This document shows, piece after piece, positions 48,812 to 56,881 of a stretch of 64,000 nt of DNA (positions are counted from its first letter, which is position 1; each line of letters opens with the position of its first letter). This DNA comes from Burkholderia stagnalis (lineage in GTDB: Bacteria; Pseudomonadota; Gammaproteobacteria; Burkholderiales; Burkholderiaceae). The stretch lies in the NCBI RefSeq assembly GCF_902830275.1, contig NZ_CADESW010000010.1, positions 62,001 through 126,000 of the forward strand. The letters are read 5' to 3'. Both the position numbers and the translations under genes were made by a program. Below the pieces are notes generated by a model, which made no database searches, was not told the DNA's origin, and worked only from the letters and a program-made list of their open reading frames with translations.

Positions 48812-50173
48812 TTACACCTCGCCCCACAGGTCGTGACCGTCCGCGCCCGTGATCTTCACGGAGACGAAATCGCCGACCTTGTAGCGCTTCGACGCCTTCT
48901 GCGCGGGCTCGACGTAGACGACGCCGTCGATTTCGGGCGCATCGGCGGCCGTGCGGCCGATGCCGCCTTCGTCGCTCACTTCGTCGATCAGCACCTTGAG
49001 CGTCTTGCCGACCTTGCGCTCGATGCGCTTCGCCGACACTTCCTCGGCGACTTCCATGAAGCGCGCGCGGCGCGCCTCGCGGACTTCGTCGGGCAGCGCG
49101 CCGTCGAGCTCGTTCGCGGTTGCGCCTTCGACCGGCGAATACGCGAAGCAGCCGACGCGGTCGAGTTCCGCTTCGCGGATGAAGTCGAGCAGCGTCTCGA
49201 ACTGTTCTTCCGTCTCGCCGGGGAAGCCCGCGATGAACGTGCTGCGGATCGTCAGGTCCGGGCAGATCTCGCGCCACTTCTGCACGCGCTCGAGCACCTT
49301 CTCGGCATTCGCCGGGCGCTTCATGCGCTTCAGCACTTCGGGGTGCGCGTGCTGGAACGGCACGTCGAGATACGGCAGCACGTGGCCCTTGAACGGGCCT
49401 TCTGCCATCAGCGGAATGACTTCGTCGACGCTCGGATACGGATACACGTAGTGCAGGCGCACCCATGCGCCGTACTGCGCCGCGAGCTCGCCGAGCGCGG
49501 CGACCAGGTCGGTCATGCGCGTCTTGATCGGCTTGCCGTTCCAGAAGCCCGTGCGGTACTTGACGTCGACGCCGTACGCGCTCGTGTCCTGCGAGATCAC
49601 GAGCAGTTCCTTCACACCGGACTTGAACAGGTTTTCCGCCTCGAGCATCACCTCGGCGACCGGGCGCGACACGAGGTCGCCGCGCATCGACGGGATGATG
49701 CAGAACGTGCAGCGGTGGTTGCAGCCTTCGGAAATCTTCAGGTATGCGTAGTGGCGCGGCGTGAGCTTGATGCCGGCCGCGGGCACGAGATCGACGAACG
49801 GATCGTGCGGCTTCGGCAGGTGCGAATGGACGGCCTGCATCACCTCGCCGACCGCGTGCGGGCCGGTGACGGCGAGCACCTTCGGATGCACTTCCTCGAT
49901 CAGGCCGGAGCCGCTTGCGCTTTTCTTCGCGCCGAGGCAGCCGGTGACGATCACCTTGCCGTTCTCGGTCAGCGCCTCGCCGATCGCGTCGAGGCTCTCC
50001 TGCACGGCTTCGTCGATGAAGCCGCAGGTGTTGACGACGACGAGGTCGGCGCCGTCGTAGGTGCCGGAGATTTCATAGCCTTCGGCGCGCAGCTGGGTGA
50101 TGATTTGTTCGGAGTCGACGAGGGCTTTCGGGCACCCGAGGGATACGAACCCTACTTTGGGGGATTGGGACAT
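48812..50173 (-). CDS. rimO: Ribosomal protein S12 methylthiotransferase RimO
   Basis: A 453-residue radical SAM enzyme that adds a methylthio group to Asp of ribosomal protein S12. Cys14, Cys50 and Cys79 bind the auxiliary Fe-S cluster; Cys151, Cys155 and Cys158 ([11 protein letters not shown]) bind the radical SAM cluster. A C-terminal TRAM domain follows. The open frame runs on upstream, but [14 protein letters not shown] is the conserved start. The first 16 codons and the upstream region lie inside a direct repeat that marks a genomic island; the gene stays intact because the repeat copy at the left junction keeps its 5' end. Confidence 0.93.
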   Translation of the reverse strand: MSQSPKVGFVSLGCPKALVDSEQIITQLRAEGYEISGTYDGADLVVVNTCGFIDEAVQESLDAIGEALTENGKVIVTGCLGAKKSASGSGLIEEVHPKVLAVTGPHAVGEVMQAVHSHLPKPHDPFVDLVPAAGIKLTPRHYAYLKISEGCNHRCTFCIIPSMRGDLVSRPVAEVMLEAENLFKSGVKELLVISQDTSAYGVDVKYRTGFWNGKPIKTRMTDLVAALGELAAQYGAWVRLHYVYPYPSVDEVIPLMAEGPFKGHVLPYLDVPFQHAHPEVLKRMKRPANAEKVLERVQKWREICPDLTIRSTFIAGFPGETEEQFETLLDFIREAELDRVGCFAYSPVEGATANELDGALPDEVREARRARFMEVAEEVSAKRIERKVGKTLKVLIDEVSDEGGIGRTAADAPEIDGVVYVEPAQKASKRYKVGDFVSVKITGADGHDLWGEV

Positions 50174-50252
50174 CTGGAATGTTGGGGCGTGGCGGCAAAA
50201 ACGAGAGTTTACAGCCATTTAGGGTTCGGCGAGGCAAAACTAGCGGGCGGCG
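50125..50252. repeat. Left copy of the island-flanking direct repeat
   Basis: The first 77 bp (50125-50201) are identical to 59805-59881; the rest to about 50,252 differs by a few substitutions and one indel. The copy covers rimO codons 1-16, its start region and the beginning of the recombinase reading frame. It marks the left junction of a 9.7-kb island. See 59805-59933 for the right copy. Confidence 0.9.
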
Positions 50253-50317
50253 GCGAGGGGGCAGTGGCGAGGGGGTGGCGGCTCGGATATACCGCCGGAT
50301 GGGCGGCGGACCAAGAG

Positions 50318-51847
50318 ATGGAGCTTGATGCGTCCCTATCACTGCGGGACGAGGGGCTGTCGGCCTACCACCAGCGCCATGTCCGGCAAGGTGCGCTCGG
50401 CGTTTTCCTACGTGCCATCGAGGACGGCCAGGTGCCAACCGGCTCCGTTCTGATCGTCGAAGGTCTGGACCGCCTAAGCCGCGCCGAGCCGCTGCAGGCC
50501 CAGGCGCAGCTCGCGCAGATCGTAAACGCCGGCATCACGGTTGTCACGGCCAGCGACGGCCGCGAGTACAACCGCGAGCGCCTCAAGGCTCAACCGATGG
50601 ATCTCGTATACAGCCTGCTGGTGATGATCCGAGCTCACGAGGAATCGGACACGAAGAGCAAGCGCGTCAAGGCGGCGATACGCCTGCAGTGCCAGGGCTG
50701 GATCGCAGACACCTGGCGCGCGCCCATCCGTGTCGGCAGAGATCCGCATTGGGTTCGCGAAATCGAGGGCGGAGGATTCGAGCCGATCTCCGATCGAGCT
50801 TCGGCCGTCCAGCTCGTCGTTCAGATGTTCAAACAGGGGCACGGCGCGGTTCAGGTCGTGCGAGAGCTTGCCGAGCGCGGGCTGAAGATCAGCGAAACCG
50901 GGCGCACCCACTCCTCGAACATTTACAAGATCCTCGCCAATCGGATGTTGATCGGCGAAAAGACGGTGGACGTCGAAGGCGAGACGTTCCGTCTCGAAGG
51001 CTACTATCCTGCCCTGCTGACGCCCGCCGAGTTCGCGGATTTGCGATACCTGGCCGAGCAGCGCGGACGGCGTAAGGGCAAGGGCGAGATTCCCGGCGTC
51101 GTGACTGGCCTCGGGATCACCTACTGCGGATACTGCGGCGCCGCGATCGTCGCGCAGAACCTGATGGGCAGAAAGCGCCTGCCGGACGGTCGCCCTTACC
51201 CCGGCCACCGACGACTGCACTGCGTCACCTACAGCCAGGGCGCCGGCTGCAAGATCAGCGGAAGCTGCAGCGTCGTGCCGGTCGAGCGCGCCCTGATGCT
51301 GTATTGCTCAGACCAGATGAATTTGACGCGGCTGCTTGAGGGCGACGCGGGCACGGCGTCGGTGAGCGCTCAACTGGCGAGCGCGCGCCAACGCGTCGCC
51401 GAGCTCGAAGCGCAGGTTCGCCGCGTCACGGACGCGTTGCTGTTCGACGATGGCGAAGCGCCGGCCGCCGTGTTGAAACGCCTGCGAGAACTGGAAAGCC
51501 AGCTCGCCGGCGAACGCCGCGAAGTCGACTCTTTCGAGCATCACCTCGCCGCGTCCGCCTCGGCAGTTGCACCGGCCGCCGCCGACGCATGGCGAGATCT
51601 GGTGAACGGCGTCGAGCAGCTCGACTATGACGCGCGCATGATGGCGCGCCAGCTTGTCGTCGACACGTTTTCGCGTATTGTCGTTTATCAGTCCGGATTC
51701 CGTCCGGATGTTGACGACGAATCTATCGGCCTGCTTCTCATCGCGAAACGCGGCACAACTCGGCTGCTGAACATCGATCGCAAGACGGGAGGATGGCACG
51801 CTGCCGAAGAAATCAACGCAACCTTCGCGGACACTACGAACAGTTAA
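50318..51847 (+). CDS. Large serine recombinase with degraded catalytic N-terminus
   Basis: About 509 residues from ATG 50318; the frame stays open upstream through the direct repeat. Downstream parts look intact: resolvase core (VLIVEGLDRLSRAEPL), recombinase domain (DTKSKRVKAAIRLQCQGW ...), a zinc ribbon (ITYCGYCGAAI ... CKISGSCS) and a C-terminal coiled coil (about residues 340-410). The N-terminal catalytic segment, normally Y-x-R-x-S, reads [12 protein letters not shown]: the Arg and the nucleophilic Ser are both Gly. It probably cannot cut DNA. The start is therefore uncertain (GTG 50264 is the alternative). It is divergent from rimO and adjacent to the island end, as expected for the integrase. 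Confidence 0.75.
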   Translation: MELDASLSLRDEGLSAYHQRHVRQGALGVFLRAIEDGQVPTGSVLIVEGLDRLSRAEPLQAQAQLAQIVNAGITVVTASDGREYNRERLKAQPMDLVYSLLVMIRAHEESDTKSKRVKAAIRLQCQGWIADTWRAPIRVGRDPHWVREIEGGGFEPISDRASAVQLVVQMFKQGHGAVQVVRELAERGLKISETGRTHSSNIYKILANRMLIGEKTVDVEGETFRLEGYYPALLTPAEFADLRYLAEQRGRRKGKGEIPGVVTGLGITYCGYCGAAIVAQNLMGRKRLPDGRPYPGHRRLHCVTYSQGAGCKISGSCSVVPVERALMLYCSDQMNLTRLLEGDAGTASVSAQLASARQRVAELEAQVRRVTDALLFDDGEAPAAVLKRLRELESQLAGERREVDSFEHHLAASASAVAPAAADAWRDLVNGVEQLDYDARMMARQLVVDTFSRIVVYQSGFRPDVDDESIGLLLIAKRGTTRLLNIDRKTGGWHAAEEINATFADTTNS

Positions 51848-51863
51848 TACAGTCACCAAAACA

Positions 51864-51897
51864 AAAAGCCCCTTCGAAATATCGCGAAAGGGCTTTT
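51864..51897. terminator. Terminator after the recombinase gene
   Basis: AAAAGCCC...GGGCTTTT with an inner TTCG/CGAA extension (one mismatch) forms a strong hairpin with A and T runs on both sides, 17 bp after the recombinase stop. It can serve the convergent toxin gene too. Confidence 0.8.
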
Positions 51898-51921
51898 GCT
51901 TTCAGTAGAATTATGAGCAAC

Positions 51922-52218
51922 TCAACGATCGCTCAATCGCTTTTTGGCTTTCGCATACGCGCGATTACCTTCACGCTTTCCAACGGAAACGACCGTCACC
52001 GTGATAGAGTGGTCGTTCACTTCATATACCAGCCGATATCCCGACGATCGCAGCTTTATTTTATAACAGCCGGGCAAATCGGACAATTGCGCAGATTCGA
52101 CGTGCGGATTGTTCAGCCTCTCCGCAAGCTTCTTCTTCAGTTGTTCGCGGATTGGCGCGTCCAACTTTTTCCACTCTTTTAACGCACTTTCGTTAAACTT
52201 AAGCTCATAAATCTTCAA
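51922..52218 (-). CDS. relE: RelE/StbE-family toxin
   Basis: A 98-residue RelE-type mRNA interferase. MKIYELKFNESALKEWKKLDAPIREQLKKKLAERLNNPHV is the typical N-terminal half, and YKIKLRSSGYRLVYEVNDHSITVTVVSVGKR carries the core beta strands with the basic residues used in mRNA cleavage. It overlaps the antitoxin gene by 14 bases. The pair probably stabilises the island or gives phage defence; that is inference from context. Confidence 0.88.
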   Translation of the reverse strand: MKIYELKFNESALKEWKKLDAPIREQLKKKLAERLNNPHVESAQLSDLPGCYKIKLRSSGYRLVYEVNDHSITVTVVSVGKREGNRAYAKAKKRLSDR

Positions 52219-52447
52219 GGTTTACGCTCACGGATTTTTCCCCGCGTCGCTCCATCACGATTTTTGCCAGCTCGATGTCTTCAAGTCTGTCGCAAATCGC
52301 CTCCCACTCTTCCGCAGGAATCAGATACGCCACGGGCTTGTTTCTATTAAGCACCGCGACCGGACCATCAGCTCGCTCAATTGCAGCGGTCGGGTTGATC
52401 TTGAGTTCGCTAATTCCGATCGAAGCGCGGGCAAGAATGCTTTCCAT
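52205..52447 (-). CDS. Phd/YefM-type antitoxin of the RelE toxin
   Basis: An 80-residue antitoxin: N-terminal DNA-binding fold (LARASIGISELKINPTAAIERADGPVAVLNRNKPVAYLIPAEEWEAI), then a charged C-terminal helix (LEDIELAKIVMERRGEK) that would cover the toxin. ATG 52447 gives the family-typical start, while the longer open frame runs through the repeat array and is not real. It precedes and overlaps the toxin gene, the normal order. Upstream lies the tandem repeat array, which may contain its promoter. Confidence 0.87.
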   Translation of the reverse strand: MESILARASIGISELKINPTAAIERADGPVAVLNRNKPVAYLIPAEEWEAICDRLEDIELAKIVMERRGEKSVSVNLEDL

Positions 52448-52499
52448 CAAATCACCTTCCGCGCCGGGCGCGGAGATATACAACATGTGTGTTCGGAGA

Positions 52500-52950
52500 C
52501 CTCGTAAAAAATGGTCATGCCGCCAAGGGACAGGGTAACGATCCGATTCGCTTAATTGTTGATGTACCTCCAATACTATAAAAAATAATTTTGACCTTGG
52601 TGGGCCGGGGCAGCGAGATCCCGTCCAGACCAGCAACGTAGGTCGCTAAAATTCAAGCCTCCTATCCAATGACAAAGTAACTTTGACCTAGGTCGGTCGG
52701 GCCAGCGATCACCCGTCCAAACCAGTAGCGTCGGTCGTCTAACTACGGCCCTCCTTATAAAGTACTGCGCCGTATTAAGAGCTGGGATACAGTCATCCAG
52801 CCCGGTCACCAATATGACCTGTCTTAGGTCATCGATTCACGCTCCTCCAAGATAAATAGGGTTTGACCTCAAGTGGTCGGCAGCGGCCATCCCGACGAGA
52901 CCGACTGAATGACCAAATCATAGGTCCTTTTATTGGTCTCGTCAAAGATT
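52500..52950. repeat. Tandem array of degenerate ~91-bp repeats
   Basis: TTTGACC begins units at 52590, 52682 and 52862, with a more diverged unit between (about 52,773) and a partial one before (about 52,500). Shared words include a GGACGGG core, CGCTG and a CCTCC block near the end of each unit. Several units contain GACC/GGTC inverted repeats, including a perfect GACCTAGGTC (52685). On the minus strand each unit has a GGAGG-like block. No reading frame is kept across units (unit length is not a multiple of three), so the array is non-coding or an RNA. It lies upstream of the antitoxin gene. Confidence 0.65.
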
Positions 52951-53000
52951 TCATGCACGCGAGGTGCACTGCGAAACGATAATTTTCGAGCCCCGTGGCA

Positions 53001-53414
53001 CTATGTCGGGCGCGCGGACATTTCACCCGCTGGAAACAATTGCAGGATCGCACGCGCGGCCTCGAGATCCTTCGTGCGCAGCCATTCGTCATAGTCGGCC
53101 GGCCGCAAGATCACCACGGACCGCTTCTCATCGCCCGGCTTGCGCATGCGCCCCATCACGCCATGCCCGTCGGCATTCACGGTGAGCATGCTCATCCCGA
53201 TGAGCGTGCGCCCGTCATCGCCCTCGTAGCGTCGCCAGATTCCCGCGACGCAGTACGGCTGCCAGTCGGCCAGGCCGATCCGGTGCCAAACATTACGACC
53301 GGTCTCGTAGCACGGCTCGGAAATCCACCTCTTAGACTCTTTGACCGCTACTTCTTCGTAGCGGACGTTGCTAAATTGGATTACCGTCCGCCACAACCTG
53401 ATGAATCTGCCCAC
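53001..53414 (-). pseudogene. SRAP (YedK-type) peptidase, truncated
   Basis: The translation contains WHRIGLADWQPYCVAGIWRRYEGDDGRT, SMLTVNADGHGVMGRMRKPGDEKRSVVILRPADYDEWL and FPAGEMSARP, the C-terminal half of SOS-response-associated peptidases (SRAP/HMCES family), which crosslink to abasic sites in single-stranded DNA. The N-terminal half, with the essential Cys2, is missing; the open frame begins at a weak GTG. I read it as a gene remnant rather than a working enzyme. It lies close to a LexA-controlled gene, which is fitting company for an SOS gene. Confidence 0.7.
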
Positions 53415-53592
53415 GCTCCCGGAGCAGGTCGGACGCGGCTAAGGCGAGCGCATCATCCTCAATGATGCGAGCCATTAGGCGTCCCGCGTCGTCAAAGTAG
53501 CCGACGAGATGATCTCCAAGGGAAACCCACCGGTCCAGTGAAATGCCGCCCCCTGTCAATGCTTGGACAACGTCTTCGTTTTTGAGCCTCAT
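53371..53592 (-). CDS. Small conserved-looking protein of unknown function
   Basis: A 73-residue acidic protein (MRLKNEDVVQALTGGGISLDRWVSLGDHLVGYFDDAGRLMARIIEDDALALAASDLLRERG). It has two or three helices and no known motif. It overlaps the 5' end of the SRAP remnant by 44 bases. Codon use looks coding, but there is no second line of evidence. No family recognised. Confidence 0.5.
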   Translation of the reverse strand: MRLKNEDVVQALTGGGISLDRWVSLGDHLVGYFDDAGRLMARIIEDDALALAASDLLRERGQIHQVVADGNPI

Positions 53593-53774
53593 GCTTCAGT
53601 AATTTCCCGTTGGATCGTACCGCTGGTTGTACCTCTGCCCCAATTTTAGGGTCGCCTACTCGCTTCGACCAACCTGGTGATCAGCAGCAGCTTGCAGATC
53701 CGCGTCGTTTATATACGTGTACATCGACCGCACCGCATTTTTGAGACTTGACGAGTGAATCTTATCTCGAAATA

Positions 53775-53794
53775 TACTGTATATCCATACAGTA
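53775..53794 (+). promoter_or_regulatory. LexA (SOS) box
   Basis: TACTGTATATCCATACAGTA is an almost perfect SOS box (CTGT-N8-ACAG with flanking TA); it matches the enterobacterial consensus at 18 of 20 positions. It ends 13 bp before the ATG of the following gene and overlaps a promoter-like TTGACG/AATATA or TATACT pair, so LexA would block transcription. The gene is therefore probably induced by DNA damage. Confidence 0.82.
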
Positions 53795-53807
53795 ATTAAT
53801 TCGCATC

Positions 53808-54182
53808 ATGAAACCGCTTTGGGAGTACCAGTGGGAATACGTGCCTTATCCGTGCGAAGGACCACCCAGGCGAACGTGCTTCTGGATGACCGACGCGGAG
53901 GCTGCACACTGGTACCCCGGCAAGCACGATCGGTCCCACCGCCTGGACGAAACGCGGCGGAACAGGAATGCTCAGCCGAAACCGCCGGTCGGCCTGTTAC
54001 CACCGACAAAGACGACGGCGACACGGGAGGCAGCCGAACGACCACTTCCGGCCTATCAGACGCCCGATCTGCACGAGCTTCGGCTGTGGTGGTTGGATCC
54101 TCGCAGTTGCACCTTTGATGAAATCCATCGGCTGATCTTGGAGGTCGTGCGCCTGCGACGTGAGCAAAAACGGAAGCGGTAA
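53808..54182 (+). CDS. SOS-controlled protein of unknown function
   Basis: A 124-residue, Pro- and Arg-rich protein (MKPLWEYQWEYVPYPCEG ... TDAEAAHWYPGKHDRSHRLDETRRNR). The N-terminal 40 residues, rich in Trp, Tyr and Pro, are followed by a charged helical C-terminus (CTFDEIHRLILEVVRLRREQKRKR). No family is recognised. What is clear is its regulation: a strong LexA box covers its promoter. It is the first plus-strand gene of the phage-like part of the island, six bases from the convergent holin stop. Confidence 0.65.
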   Translation: MKPLWEYQWEYVPYPCEGPPRRTCFWMTDAEAAHWYPGKHDRSHRLDETRRNRNAQPKPPVGLLPPTKTTATREAAERPLPAYQTPDLHELRLWWLDPRSCTFDEIHRLILEVVRLRREQKRKR

Positions 54183-54188
54183 TCCCGG

Positions 54189-54491
54189 TCACGCCCCCTC
54201 GTCCGCGCGCTCGCCGTCGCGCCGTCGATTGATGGCCCGCATCGCGAGCAGTTCGAGGTACGACTGCCCGAGAATCCCGAAGCACGCCCCAAGCCCCGTC
54301 ACCGCCAGCGGCGGCAGGTCGGGGAACAGCGTCAGCGCGGCGCCGGCGGCGACACTCAGGCCTGATCCCACGATCGTACGCCCGATGATGAGCCGCGCTG
54401 TCAGAGGCTCGTTTCCGACAAGAAGCTTGCCCATTGCAATTGCCCCTCCGATCGCGGCCAAGCCGCCCACTTCCTTCCAGAGGTCGCTCAT
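54189..54491 (-). CDS. Phage holin-like membrane protein
   Basis: A 100-residue protein with three hydrophobic helices (about residues 8-24, 33-55 and 60-85) and charged ends (MSDLWKEVGG ... RRRDGERADEG), the layout of class I phage holins. Holins pierce the inner membrane to let endolysin reach the wall. No endolysin or spanin gene is next to it, so lysis function is doubtful here and the gene looks like an orphan prophage remnant. ATG 54491 gives the expected length. Confidence 0.75.
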   Translation of the reverse strand: MSDLWKEVGGLAAIGGAIAMGKLLVGNEPLTARLIIGRTIVGSGLSVAAGAALTLFPDLPPLAVTGLGACFGILGQSYLELLAMRAINRRRDGERADEGA

Positions 54492-54673
54492 GCTTGCAAC
54501 CCCGCGACGTACGTCGTGCGGCCGCCGACCTTGCGCGCGGTGAGCACCTGGCGCCGCGGCATTACGCCGTCGGCAGCGAGGCCGATAGGCATGCACCCGT
54601 TCACGGGCATCCCGGTCGGCACGCTGGCCGACGCACCCACGCGCGGAGGCGCGCAAGCGCGCGAAAGCCGCAT
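54488..54673 (-). CDS. Possible small phage protein before the holin gene
   Basis: A 61-residue open frame (MRLSRACAPPRVGASAS ... VLTARKVGGRTTYVAGLQA) overlapping the holin start by ATGA, which favours a coupled gene. Against it, the opposite strand of the same stretch carries a decayed phage gene (see 54591-54837), so the frame may be a mirror. I give it low weight. Confidence 0.3.
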   Translation of the reverse strand: MRLSRACAPPRVGASASVPTGMPVNGCMPIGLAADGVMPRRQVLTARKVGGRTTYVAGLQA

Positions 54674-54837
54674 TCAACCCGACCTGGGATTCTGGCGGCA
54701 TGACGCGCACCGACGCGTACGCGTGGCTCGCCGCGCAACTCGGCATCGAGAACGTCGAGGAATGCCACATCGGATGGTTTGACGTGACGACGTGCAACCG
54801 CGTCGTCGAAATCTGCAACGCACGGGAGGCATCATGA
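54591..54837 (+). pseudogene. Zinc-finger-type phage protein (DUF3268-like), frameshifted
   Basis: Two reading frames together give HPFTGIPVGTLADAPTR, then (after a one-base shift near 54,645) KRAKAAFNPTWDSGGMTRTDAYAWLAAQLGI and VEECHIGWFDVTTCNRVVEIC. The order and wording match small zinc-finger phage proteins of the DUF3268 type, whose N-terminal Cys pairs are missing here. The intact downstream half (ATG 54700, 45 codons) overlaps the next gene by ATGA and could still be translated. Confidence 0.5.
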
Positions 54838-56093
54838 CCGACACGACCAGCAACCACATCCCGGATAGCTCGCGCGCGCCGATCGACGCGCAGACACTGC
54901 TCGACATCGCGCGCGAGACGGGCCTGCGCAGCTTCCTGCACGGCGTGAACGCGACCGACGCGCGCGAGATCCTCGCGCGCTACCAGCTCGCCGTCGACGT
55001 GCACCGCGGGTCGCTGCCGGCCGATCCGGAGCGCCAGGTGTCAGGATGGGTGTACGACGCCACGCGCCAGGCACTCGACGCCGCCCATGCCGTCTGCCTG
55101 CAGTTCGGTTGCCCGCGTGGCGAGCAGGTCGACGAATGGCTGCGCGCGCAATTGCTCGCGATGGGCGGCCTGCTGCGCGCCGCCGGGGAAGCGGCCGACG
55201 TCATCACGCGGTTCAAACCCAAAGGCAACGGCACGGAGATTCGTCTGCGTTCAGCCATCGGCGCTGCGCAGATCGCCGGCGCGACGCCGGCAGAGCCGTT
55301 CCTGCTGCAGTTCCCGACGATGCTGCGCAAGATGTGGTCGGGCGGCGAGGTGCAGGCGTGGCTCGACGCGCTGCCGGTGCTGTACGCCGCGCCGCACGCG
55401 GCACCGCTCGCGCGCCGCGGCTGGCTTCTGACATTCAGCGACGAATCCCTCCAGTTCGCCACCGACCCGCAATTCGTTGGCACTCTGGTCGCTCGCGGCA
55501 TCAAGTTCGAATCGGAGGAACTGTTCGCGCGCGCATCCCCTGTCGAGCAACCCGCGGCAGCGACGACGGGCAAACGGGCAGAAGCGCCGGTGATGTGGCA
55601 ACTCCGCCGCCGCAGCGATGGGGAATCCGGTGAATGGGAAGAGTTTTACGGCAAGCCCGTTAACTTTTCCGAGAAAGATTACGAGGTTCGCGCACTCTAC
55701 GCCGCCCCACTGCCACCCGCGCAGGCCGAAGCAGAAAAATGCCCCGCACCCGTTACCGGGAGCAGGGCAGCAGCTTCCGCAGCCCCCGAGGCAAGGCGGG
55801 CCGCAGTGAGAATTGTTCTGCCGCCTGACGCGGGACGCAATCAGACTAGTTCAAAATTCGGAGGCGAAAATAACCGCGTTGATGCGCTGACGGATGAGCA
55901 GGCAGCCGCCATGTACGTCACTGCAGCAGCGAGCATTACCGGCTGCCCGACGTTCGAGCAATGGAGTGCCGCGCTCGTACGTGCCCTCCTCGCCGCGTCC
56001 CCTGTCGAACAGCCCGCCGCAGTGCCGGCGGACGGCGTCGGTGAGATTGCGGACGCCATGATCGACGCGATGCGCGCAGGAGGTGCCGCATGA
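54834..56093 (+). CDS. Phage-associated protein of unknown function
   Basis: A 419-residue protein. The N-terminal 200 residues are helical, including ALDAAHAVCLQFGCPRGEQVDEWLRAQLLAMGGLL. The rest includes a linker, a short region with MWQLRRRSDGESGEWEEFYGKPVNFSEKDYEVRALYAAP, and the motif ASPVEQPAA twice (about residues 241 and 395), which suggests internal duplication common in Burkholderia phage proteins. GGGAGG precedes the ATG. It overlaps both neighbours by four bases, forming a small operon. I do not know its function. Confidence 0.68.
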   Translation: MTDTTSNHIPDSSRAPIDAQTLLDIARETGLRSFLHGVNATDAREILARYQLAVDVHRGSLPADPERQVSGWVYDATRQALDAAHAVCLQFGCPRGEQVDEWLRAQLLAMGGLLRAAGEAADVITRFKPKGNGTEIRLRSAIGAAQIAGATPAEPFLLQFPTMLRKMWSGGEVQAWLDALPVLYAAPHAAPLARRGWLLTFSDESLQFATDPQFVGTLVARGIKFESEELFARASPVEQPAAATTGKRAEAPVMWQLRRRSDGESGEWEEFYGKPVNFSEKDYEVRALYAAPLPPAQAEAEKCPAPVTGSRAAASAAPEARRAAVRIVLPPDAGRNQTSSKFGGENNRVDALTDEQAAAMYVTAAASITGCPTFEQWSAALVRALLAASPVEQPAAVPADGVGEIADAMIDAMRAGGAA

Positions 56094-56437
56094 GCTTGCA
56101 TCGCCCCACCCCCGACGAAATCCTCGCGCGCCTGTGTCCCGGCAAGGTCTACGCGGTGTCGTCGATCGCGTCGAAGTTCGAACAGCGCGCCGCGCAGATG
56201 AAGCCGATCCTCGAATCGCTCGTCGTGAACGGCCGGCTGAAGCGAGGCATGCGCAAGCACGGGGCGCGGATCTGCACCGGCTACGCACTGCCGAGCGACG
56301 CCGATCTCGATGCGCAGGCCGCCGGCACGTCGATCGCCGGCCCGCAGTATGCGCGCAACTGGAAATCCACGCTCACCGGGTACGACCGCGAGATACGGAC
56401 GCGCGCGGAGCTTTGCATGGCAGCGAGGACGCGATGA
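56090..56437 (+). CDS. Small phage-associated protein, possible winged helix
   Basis: A 115-residue basic protein. LARLCPGKVYAVSSIASKFEQRAAQMKPILESLVVNGRLKRGMRKHG looks like a short winged-helix fold, so DNA binding is possible. It overlaps the preceding gene by ATGA and the next by four bases. No family identified. Confidence 0.6.
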   Translation: MSLHRPTPDEILARLCPGKVYAVSSIASKFEQRAAQMKPILESLVVNGRLKRGMRKHGARICTGYALPSDADLDAQAAGTSIAGPQYARNWKSTLTGYDREIRTRAELCMAARTR

Positions 56438-56718
56438 TGATGAAGCCACCGACAGGGATCGCACGCGGTGACGACGTGCAAGTCGTCACGCCGATCACCA
56501 GCACGATTAGCGCGGTCAGCTTTCAGGGGTTGCAGATCACAACGCCGAACGGCGAACCGGCCACGCTTGCGGTGATCGACGTGCAAGGCCGCATCATCGA
56601 CTCGGGCCCGAACGTCATGCGCGCAGTGTGGGACGTGGCGATCAGGTCGTATCGAAATTTTCTGATGGGTACGGGCCATCTTCGAGTATTGTCGAAACCG
56701 AGCCCGATGAACGAATAG
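56434..56718 (+). CDS. Small phage-associated protein of unknown function
   Basis: A 94-residue beta-rich protein (ARGDDVQVVTPITSTISAVSFQGLQITTPNGEPATLAVIDVQGRIID) with a Met triplet at the start. It has a short Gly/Pro C-terminus. It completes the three-gene run, overlapping its upstream neighbour by four bases. No recognised family; the GC content still matches the phage-like part rather than the AT-richer genes that follow. Confidence 0.55.
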   Translation: MMMKPPTGIARGDDVQVVTPITSTISAVSFQGLQITTPNGEPATLAVIDVQGRIIDSGPNVMRAVWDVAIRSYRNFLMGTGHLRVLSKPSPMNE

Positions 56719-56881
56719 CAATCGAGTGCATCGGCCATGGCTGTCTGTCATTGAATTGACAGACACGGAGACTCTCCGCAGTCGACGGGAAACGCAATTT
56801 GCATTCCCGTCGACATGAAACAGCGATATGCTTCTACGGCCAAGCACAGTTGGCCGTACGTACAATTGCTAGAGGCGAACC

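Noticed and set aside
50174-50218. Upstream extension of rimO to a start at 50218
   Set aside because: The extra 15 residues lie in the island repeat and are not part of the conserved RimO N-terminus.
50100-50260. tRNA gene as integration target
   Set aside because: The repeat contains no cloverleaf or CCA end; the target is the rimO coding sequence.
52576-52812. 78-codon minus-strand frame across the repeat array
   Set aside because: Similar peptides appear in different frames because the DNA is repeated and the unit length is not a multiple of three; it is not a gene.
52500-52950. CRISPR array
   Set aside because: Units are about 91 bp and degenerate over their whole length; there are no short exact repeats separated by unique spacers and no cas genes.
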